Under the pieces are notes generated by a model. That model saw nothing but the letters and a program-made list of their open reading frames with translations. It was not told where the DNA came from and did no database searches. Position numbers and translations under genes: made by a program. This document shows positions 7,254-14,600 of a stretch of 64,000 bases of DNA, piece by piece; the first letter of the stretch is position 1, and each line of letters begins with the position of its first letter. The stretch is taken from assembly GCA_947489705.1 (NCBI GenBank), contig CANLEQ010000014.1, positions 27,649 through 91,648 on the forward strand, read 5' to 3'. The stretch comes from an uncultured Paracoccaceae bacterium (lineage in GTDB: Bacteria; Pseudomonadota; Alphaproteobacteria; Rhodobacterales; Rhodobacteraceae).

Positions 7254-9065
7254 TCAGGAGCTGGGCGCCGACCACCAGATGCGGCTTCCCGAGCCGTCGC
7301 GCAAGCTCACCGGGCCGGGAGCGATGTCGCCGGGCCAGGCCAGCGTCCGGGGCGTCGGCCCTGCCCGGATCGTCGCGAGCGCCACCTCTCCCGCCCAGAG
7401 GCTCACCGCCACGAGCCCCGCGGGGCAGGCGACGGCAATTCCCTCCGCGCCCGCCCTCACGTCGAGCCGCGGCGCCTCGGCCAGAAGCGGGAGCACGTCC
7501 GGCCCCAGCCGCAGATCGGCGGCGGTCCGGCCCGCTTCGGTCGCGTACCAGTGCATGTCCTTTTTGTCCGGACGGCCGCGGATATGGATGTGGTGGGGCC
7601 AGATCAGGTCGGGCTGGGCCGCGTCGCGGGTCAGATGGGGGCCGGCGACGAAGATCATGGGCGGCGCCGTCTCGCCGGGCGGCAGGGCACCGCCCTCGTA
7701 ATCGAGAAAGAGACGGGCCGTCCGCGCCGCGTCCGCGCCAGGCACGCACGCGGCGTGACAGCGATACCCTTCGATCCGGGCGCCTCCCGCCACGCCTTCG
7801 GGCACCGACATCGCGATGTCGCGGACGGGTTCCGCCCCCCCTTCGAGCCGCAGCCGCAAGGTCGCCCCGCGCCGGTGGGCGGCAAGCGCCACGCCGCATT
7901 GCAGATCACCCGTCCCGCCCGGAACGGTCACGGGCGGGCCGAGCGGCAGGCTCCGGCTCATGGCGGGGTCGTGGAGCGCGATCCGCAGCGTGGGGATGCC
8001 GGGCATCTGCCATTCGCCCAGATCGCCCAGCTGCACGCTCGTCGCCGGGCCGGGATCGGGGGCCAGCGGAAACGCCAGCGGAACCTCGTCGAGGGGCGGG
8101 GCCGCGTCGAGCCGGATCAGCGGCCGGGCGGCGGCCCCCCGGCCCGAAGCGCCCGTCCCCGCCACGCCCGTCCCCGCGCGCAGGTCGAGCCCGGGCGCGC
8201 CGCGCACGAAGACGCGGCCCCGCCGCACGAAGATGTCGGACACCGCCCCGCCGAGCGGCGCGGCCCCTTTCATCCCTATTGCTCCGCCCATCGCCTCCCA
8301 TCGGCCGGTGCGCTCCACCGCCCCTTGCCGACGCCGGGTGACCAGGGCCTGGAGCTTGTGGACCCGGGCACGCTCGTCCGGGGGCAGCCGGTCGATGAAG
8401 GCCGTCATGCCCACTTCGGCGCCGGCATCGGCATAGCCGCGCGTCCGGGGGTGGCGCACGGTCAGGCCGGTCTCGCAGAGCACCTCGCGGCGATCGCCCC
8501 GCGCCAGGGCGATCGCCACGTAATCGATCCCCCATCCCAGATTGTTGTCCCCGAAATCGAGCCGGCCGAGCCGGTCGAGGACGGGCCGGGTCAGCGCCCA
8601 GACGATGCCGTCGGTCTGGGCCACGTGATAGAGCGTCCCGCCCGGCACCCGGTCGAGCACCGCCGCCCGGAGCGGATAGGGGGTCCAGTCGACCGCGGGC
8701 GCCCAGATCCCCAGCCGCCGCCGGCCGCGCAGCGCCGCGCGCAGCCGCGCGACGAGCCCCGGCCAATCGTCCGAGAGGGCATCGACCTGGATCTGCAACA
8801 TGACGTCGGCATCACGGGCGAGTTTCAGGGAACAGGCGAATTTCGGCCCGAAATACCAGTCCTGCGGCACCTTGACCCAATCGCCCGGGCCATGCTCGTC
8901 CCGGTTCGCGCGGTTGGAATAGATCACGCTCAGCCGGTCGCGGCGGCGCAGGGCGGGGACGACGGCACGGGCGATGGCAAGGGCCGCCTCGTGCTGTCCG
9001 TCCCACGAGATCAGCACCACGTGCAGGCCGGGCGCACGCCACGCCGCGCGGATCTTTCGCAACAA
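7254..9065 (-). CDS. putative glycosyltransferase with C-terminal beta-rich region
   Basis: A 603-residue protein. The N-terminal third (about 1-250) looks like a GT-A glycosyltransferase: a Rossmann-type strand LHVVLISWDGQHE, an acidic DADVMLQIQVD segment and an NNLGWGIDYVAIALA motif near residue 200 that resembles the GWG-(E/D)-D acceptor/catalytic motif of several galactosyl- and hexosyltransferases. The C-terminal half is rich in predicted beta strands and Pro/Gly, with no recognisable catalytic motif, and may bind polysaccharide. It is surrounded by sulfotransferase and glycosyltransferase genes, which supports a role in surface-polysaccharide assembly. The family is not recognised with certainty, and donor and acceptor are unknown. 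Confidence 0.7.
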   Translation of the reverse strand: MLRKIRAAWRAPGLHVVLISWDGQHEAALAIARAVVPALRRRDRLSVIYSNRANRDEHGPGDWVKVPQDWYFGPKFACSLKLARDADVMLQIQVDALSDDWPGLVARLRAALRGRRRLGIWAPAVDWTPYPLRAAVLDRVPGGTLYHVAQTDGIVWALTRPVLDRLGRLDFGDNNLGWGIDYVAIALARGDRREVLCETGLTVRHPRTRGYADAGAEVGMTAFIDRLPPDERARVHKLQALVTRRRQGAVERTGRWEAMGGAIGMKGAAPLGGAVSDIFVRRGRVFVRGAPGLDLRAGTGVAGTGASGRGAAARPLIRLDAAPPLDEVPLAFPLAPDPGPATSVQLGDLGEWQMPGIPTLRIALHDPAMSRSLPLGPPVTVPGGTGDLQCGVALAAHRRGATLRLRLEGGAEPVRDIAMSVPEGVAGGARIEGYRCHAACVPGADAARTARLFLDYEGGALPPGETAPPMIFVAGPHLTRDAAQPDLIWPHHIHIRGRPDKKDMHWYATEAGRTAADLRLGPDVLPLLAEAPRLDVRAGAEGIAVACPAGLVAVSLWAGEVALATIRAGPTPRTLAWPGDIAPGPVSLRDGSGSRIWWSAPSS

Positions 9066-9353
9066 ATCGTCCTCCTTCGGGAGCGGCGTGATCGGAACGC
9101 CCGTTATGCCCTACCCGTCCTCCTCGCGAAAGGGAGCGATGCCCTCCAAGGTGGCATCGAAAAGGAGCCGCCCGCGGCGGCCGGACCCTTCGGCCCGGAG
9201 AAGCCCCCGGCGACGGGCGCGACAAGGGACCGCGCGACGGCGTAAGCCCGCGAGACGCGCAAGCCCTCTTCTCGGCGGGTTGACCCCCGGGGCCGGGCGC
9301 GGGCATATGCCGGCCTGTTCTTTCCGGATATTCCAGCAGCAGGTCGTCCCTTC

Positions 9354-10097
9354 ATGCCCCCATCCACACCCGCCCCCGGCCGCCGCTTCGTCATCATGGG
9401 GCTGCCGCGCAGCGGGACGACCTATCTGATGACGCTGCTGAACGCGCACCGGCAGGTCTATTGCTCGGGCGAGCAGTTCAATCCCTATGCGGTGGTCGAC
9501 ATCGCCGACAAGGACAACGCCTTCTCGACGATCGCGAACCGCGATGCCCGCCCCGGCCAGCACATGAAGGACTTCTTCGACAAGGCCCTGGCCGGCAAGC
9601 ACGAAAGGGTGGGCTTCAAGTTCATGCTGGGCCACAACATCCGGGCGCTGAACCTGATCCTCGAGGATCCCGACCTCACGCTGATCTACGTGCATCGCGA
9701 CAACAAGCTCGCGCAGGTCTCGTCCTGGATCAAGGCCTCGAAGACCCGCAACTGGGCGCAGAACCGGGTGGACGAACACATCTCGCGCAAGATCGACGTG
9801 GCCCCGCGCAAGATCAGCCAGCACTGGCACGACTACGCCACCATGGACCGGCTGTTCACCCATATGTTCAACGGCTTGGCCCATCACAGGATGCGGGTCG
9901 AATACCGCGAGATGTTCGCGCCGGGCTTCAATGACGGGCTGTGCGACTTTCTGGGCATCGCGCGCGACGGCGGCATGAAGAGCCCCCTGGTCAAGCAGGG
10001 GTCCAACGACATCCTCGACCGCTTCGAGAACCCCGAAGCCATCCGCACCTATTTCACCAGGATCGGCCGCGCCGACTGGCTGGAGCCCGAATTGTGA
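9354..10097 (+). CDS. sulfotransferase family protein
   Basis: Cytoplasmic PAPS-dependent sulfotransferase candidate of 247 residues. The 5'-phosphosulfate-binding loop is visible as GLPRSGTTYL (about 14-23), followed by the NAHRQVYCSGEQFN region, and the 3'-phosphate site is suggested by LIYVHRDNKLAQVSSW (about 119-134). It resembles carbohydrate sulfotransferases of the Stf0/Sulfotransfer family. The stop codon overlaps the GTG start of the downstream GT4 gene (GTGA), so the two are translationally coupled, and the sulfotransferase probably acts on the same glycan. It is one of four sulfotransferase genes in the window. Confidence 0.88.
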   Translation: MPPSTPAPGRRFVIMGLPRSGTTYLMTLLNAHRQVYCSGEQFNPYAVVDIADKDNAFSTIANRDARPGQHMKDFFDKALAGKHERVGFKFMLGHNIRALNLILEDPDLTLIYVHRDNKLAQVSSWIKASKTRNWAQNRVDEHISRKIDVAPRKISQHWHDYATMDRLFTHMFNGLAHHRMRVEYREMFAPGFNDGLCDFLGIARDGGMKSPLVKQGSNDILDRFENPEAIRTYFTRIGRADWLEPEL

Positions 10098-11620
10098 GCG
10101 CATCCGACCGGCCTTTGCGTGTCCTCTACTACAACTGGGTCGATTATCTCGATCCCGAACGGCGCGGCGGCGGCGTCACCGTCTATCAGCGCAACCTGAT
10201 GGCGGGGATGGGGCGCCGCGCCGATATCGACCCCGCCTTCCTCTCGTCGGGCATCGTCTACGACCTGCCGCGCCGCGCGCCGCGCTGGGAACGGATGCGG
10301 CTCGGCCCCGCCACCGATCGCGACCGGCGCTACGTGCTGGTCAATTCCGGCACGATCGCGCCGGGGCACCATTCCTTCGGCCATCCCGAACAGATCTCCC
10401 ACGGTCCCACCGAAGAGGCCTTTTGCGACATGGTCGCGGCGACGGGTCCCTACGACGTGGTGCATTTCCAGAATTTCGAGGGCATCCCGGTGGGCGTGCT
10501 CGCCGCCCTCAAGGCGCGGTTCCCGGGCATGGCGCTGGTGGCGAGCCTGCACAATTACTATCCCGTCTGCCCGCAGGTGAACCTATGGCAGCGGGAGGCG
10601 GCCCATTGCGTCGACTACCTCGACGGACGGGCCTGCGTGGGCTGTCTGCTGCATCAGCCCGCCGCGCGGCTGGTCGTGGCGGCGCATGGCCTGTCCTACC
10701 GGTTGCAGCGGCTCGGGATGCGGCCGGGATCGCTGGCCTTCAGCCTCTCTTTCGGCACCGCGATCCGGGCGGGGCATCGCGGATCGCAACTCGTGGGCCG
10801 GCTGCGCCGCCGCGGGAGGCAGGACGATTCCGCCGCCGCACCCCGGATCGCGTCCGATGTCGCCCCCGACGTCACGCCGCGCCGCTCGGAGACGTTCGCC
10901 GCGCGCCGGCACGCGATGATTGCCGCGCTCAACGCCCATGCCGACTTGATCCTGGGCGTGTCGGACCGCGTCTGCGAGATCGCGCAAAGCTACGGCATCG
11001 CGGGGGGCAAGCTCGTCACCTCCTATATCGGCACGGCCGAAGCCGCGCGCTTCGCCGAGACCGCGCCGCGCGGGGACCTGCCGGGGCCGGACGGGATGCT
11101 GCATCTGGCCTATCTGGGCTACATGCGGCGCGACAAGGGGTTCTTCTTCCTGCTCGACGCGCTGGAATCGCTGCCGGCCCACCTTGCCCGCCGCATCCGG
11201 CTCAGCGTGGCCGCGGGCCGGGGCGAGCCTGCGGCGATGGCGCGGCTCGAAGCGCTCGGGGAATGGCTGGGCGGGGTGGTCCATCACGACGGCTACAGCC
11301 ATGCGGGGCTCGACGCTCTGCTGGCCGATGTCGATGTGGGCATCGTGCCGCCGCTCTGGGAAGACAACCTGCCGCAGGTCGCGATCGAGATGCATGCCCG
11401 CCACGTGCCGCTGCTCACGAGCGATCGCGGCGGCGCGAAGGAGCTTGCGAATTGCGCCGCGATGACCTTCGCCGCGGGCGATGCGGCGTCCCTGCACGAA
11501 AGGCTCGCGGCGATCCTGCACGGCCGGATCGACATGGAGGCCTATTGGGCGGGCGCACGCGCGCCGCAGGGGATGGACGCGCATCTCGACGCGCTCGCGA
11601 CGCTCTATCGCGGGCTCTAG
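10094..11620 (+). CDS. glycosyltransferase family 4
   Basis: GT-B retaining glycosyltransferase of 508 residues. The N-terminal donor-independent half starts LRVLYYNWVDYLDPERRGGGVTVY and carries VASLHNYYPVCPQVNLW with a cysteine pair further on (CVDYLDGRACVGC); the C-terminal half has YIGTAE, LAYLGYMRRDKG and PPLWEDNLPQVAIEMHA, the position of the E-X7-E nucleotide-sugar motif. GTG 10094 is chosen because it overlaps the stop of the sulfotransferase gene and yields the expected N-terminus; the longer open frame upstream lies inside that gene. Its stop shares a CTAG with the stop of the convergent giant glycosyltransferase gene. Donor sugar unknown. Confidence 0.88.
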   Translation: MSASDRPLRVLYYNWVDYLDPERRGGGVTVYQRNLMAGMGRRADIDPAFLSSGIVYDLPRRAPRWERMRLGPATDRDRRYVLVNSGTIAPGHHSFGHPEQISHGPTEEAFCDMVAATGPYDVVHFQNFEGIPVGVLAALKARFPGMALVASLHNYYPVCPQVNLWQREAAHCVDYLDGRACVGCLLHQPAARLVVAAHGLSYRLQRLGMRPGSLAFSLSFGTAIRAGHRGSQLVGRLRRRGRQDDSAAAPRIASDVAPDVTPRRSETFAARRHAMIAALNAHADLILGVSDRVCEIAQSYGIAGGKLVTSYIGTAEAARFAETAPRGDLPGPDGMLHLAYLGYMRRDKGFFFLLDALESLPAHLARRIRLSVAAGRGEPAAMARLEALGEWLGGVVHHDGYSHAGLDALLADVDVGIVPPLWEDNLPQVAIEMHARHVPLLTSDRGGAKELANCAAMTFAAGDAASLHERLAAILHGRIDMEAYWAGARAPQGMDAHLDALATLYRGL

Positions 11621-14600
11621 CGCCGAGGCGCCATCCCCAGGCGCTCGCGTACAAAGGGGCTCTCGGTCCAGGGCACGGACACGCCCCGCTCGTGGATCAC
11701 GTCGCGCCCTTCCGAGGTCAGCGCGAGATAGCGGCGATATTCCTCGGCATCGTTGAAATGCTGGCGCCGCGCGACCTCGGCGGCGGCCTTGCGGCGGAAA
11801 TCGGCATTGTACTTGAAATGCGCGAAGAGAAGCTCGCGCGGCGCCAGGCGGGTACCGGCCACGTAATGCAGCCCCGCCGAGAGCCGCATCTGCGGCCCGT
11901 AGCGCAGCAGCGCGTATTTCTGCGCCACGAAGAGCTCCATCCGCGATCCCGGGATCAGCCGGTGGCGCAGCGCGCTGGTCCAGGTGGGCCGGTCCGAGAA
12001 CGGGCCCCGCCCGGGCACGTCGGTGAGGAAGGGATGCGCCTCGCAGAACCCCGCCTGCGCGAAGGGGCCGGCGGCGCGGAAATCGGCCCGCGCCAGCGAG
12101 CCTTGCGGATACATGTCGAGCATGAAGATTCGCGCCGCGTCGACCCCTTCGAAATCGGGCTCCGACAGCAGCTCGGGAAGGCTCTGCGTCTGCGGGTCCT
12201 GCCAGACCAGGAACTCGTCGGCATCGGCGACGAGCGACCATTTCCCGGGCCGGAACGCGGCCATCAGCGCCTCCTGCCAGGCGGTGCCGTATTGCGAATG
12301 CCGGTAATCGGTATCGACCGAGAAGACGGCGACGTCGGGCTGGCTTGCGAGATATTCCAGCGTGCCGTCGTCGGACAGGTTGTCGGCGATGGCGAAGGCC
12401 GTGACGCCCAGGCGGCGGTAATGCCCGAGGAAATGTTCGATCATGAACATCTCGTTGCGCATGGCGGCGATCACGGCCACCGGCGCCGCGCGCAAGGCCT
12501 CCACGCGGGACGGATCGCTCACCAGTTCCAGCGCGTTCGAGCGGTATCCCAGGCGGATCTCCTGATAGCCGGGCCAGATCTTCGCGGGGGCGATTTCGGC
12601 ACTTTCGAGATGCGCCGCCGCATGGGCCTGCGCCTCGGGCGCGTCGAGATGGGTGAGCTTGACGGGCCAGACCCGGCTCGCATCGAAGCCGCCCTGCCAG
12701 GCGGGCACGGGGATCGCACCGGGATGGGGGCGCCGCCGGATCGTGACGGGCCAGCCCGCGTCGCAGACCTCGATACCGCGGAGCCGCAGCAGATCGCCCA
12801 GAAGCTTGTCCTCCATGAACGAGGCCGCGATCAGGGCCTGGCCCTCGGGGCTTGCCGCCGCCTCAAAGGCCGCGTCCATGGCACGGCGCGACAGGGTGTA
12901 GCCCGACCCCCCGTCGGCATAGACCGAGGGCTCGGGCGAGCGGTCGAGCTCGAACCGGCCGCGCAGGCTCGCGGATTTGGCCATGTGCCAGCTGCGGTCG
13001 AGCTGCCCCGGCACGCGGGTGAGGGTGCGGCCGTGATAGTCGAACCGTGCATGGGCCGGATCGTCGAAGACCGCGTCCACGTTGAGGAAACAATCGTCGT
13101 CGATCTTCATCATGTGGGTATGGGCGGTATGATCGCGGACCCAGGCGATGGCGGCCAGCGTCTTTTGCGGCAGGCCCTCGTAATCGTCGGGTGCGTCGAG
13201 TTCCACGAGCTCGCCCGTCCGGGTGCCGGTGCCGCCGCCCACCACGACGATATGGGGAATGCCGCGGGCCGAGAGCCGCGCGAGCCATCCCGAGCGCAGG
13301 GCGGGAATGCGCGTGTCGAGATGCGCGCGGCACGAGAAGACGACGACGATCGTGTCGTGCGGCGGCGCGGGCGTCTTCGGCGCCGGATCGGGATAGAGCG
13401 CGGGCAGCGCGCGGGCTACGGGCCGGGGATCGACCACCGGGGCCGTGCCGGGACAGGCCATGTGCCGCAGCAGATCCACGGGTGCGGCCTGCGCGGGCGC
13501 GGCCACCCCCGCCGGCCCGAGCCGGGCGCGCGCCCAGCGATCCCTGTCGGGATTGGCCGCGAAGGGGGCCAGTGCCTGCGCGATCTCGTCGGGAGCGGCC
13601 CCGGGGTCCGACAGGAGGTCGAAGGCGGCGCGGGCGGGTGCGAGTTCGGGCGGCGGCGGGCCGAGCGCCTCCCAGAATTGCCGCGAGAGGCCATAGGTCG
13701 CGATCGCCCATTCCGCGCTCTCTTGCGGCCGTTGCTTGGCGAGGCGGGCAGCGGCCCCGGTCAGGCGGCGGCAGGGCGTCCGGCCCCAGTAATCCGCGGC
13801 GCGGGCTTCGGTGAACGTCCTGAAGGTGGCGACGATCTCTTCGCGGATCGCCTCCGGCACGTCGTCGCGTGCGAGCGCCTGCTCGAGAATCCACGCGAAG
13901 GGGGAGGTCGCGATCCAGTCGGGGCAGGGCTCGGCCAATGTCGCCAGCGCCGTGCCGAGCGCGTCCCAGGCGCCGAGATCGAAGAGGAACGGCAGCGCGG
14001 TCGAGGCCGTCCAGGGCGTGTCGAGCCCGCCCCGGTCGGCGATCCCCGCATCCCGCGCGGCCGCCAGAAGCGGGGCAGGGTCGCGCCCTTCGAAGGTGAA
14101 GGCCTCGCTCAGGCGCAGGAAGAACACCGGCAGGAGCGGGCGCGGCAGGGCCGACTGGGCGAGGAGCATCGCCGCGTCGGCCGGCGGATCTGCGCGCAGC
14201 CCCTGGCTCACCCGGGCCACGGCAATATCGAGGATTCCGGTCTCGGGGGCGGGCGGCTCGGCCGGTACGGCGGGGGCGGGGGCGCCGGCATTGGCCTCGG
14301 CGAGGAATCCGCGCAGCCCGTAGAACGCCGCCAGATCGACGAGCGCCGCCTGCGCGGGTGCCGAAAGCGCGGGCTCGAGCCGGGCGAAGCGCACATGTTC
14401 GATCACCAGCATGGCGGCTTCGGCATCGCCGCGCAGCCCCGGCTCGGCCAGCGCGGCCTCGATCCGGGCCAGCATGTCGTCGCGCGTGATCTCCAGCGGC
14501 GCGAGGGCTGCATCCCCGCCGCCCCGCACCACGGCAAGGCGCAGCATGTCCGTCTCCCGCCAGAGACGGCCGGGCAGGGGCGCGCTCAGTTCGCACGCCT

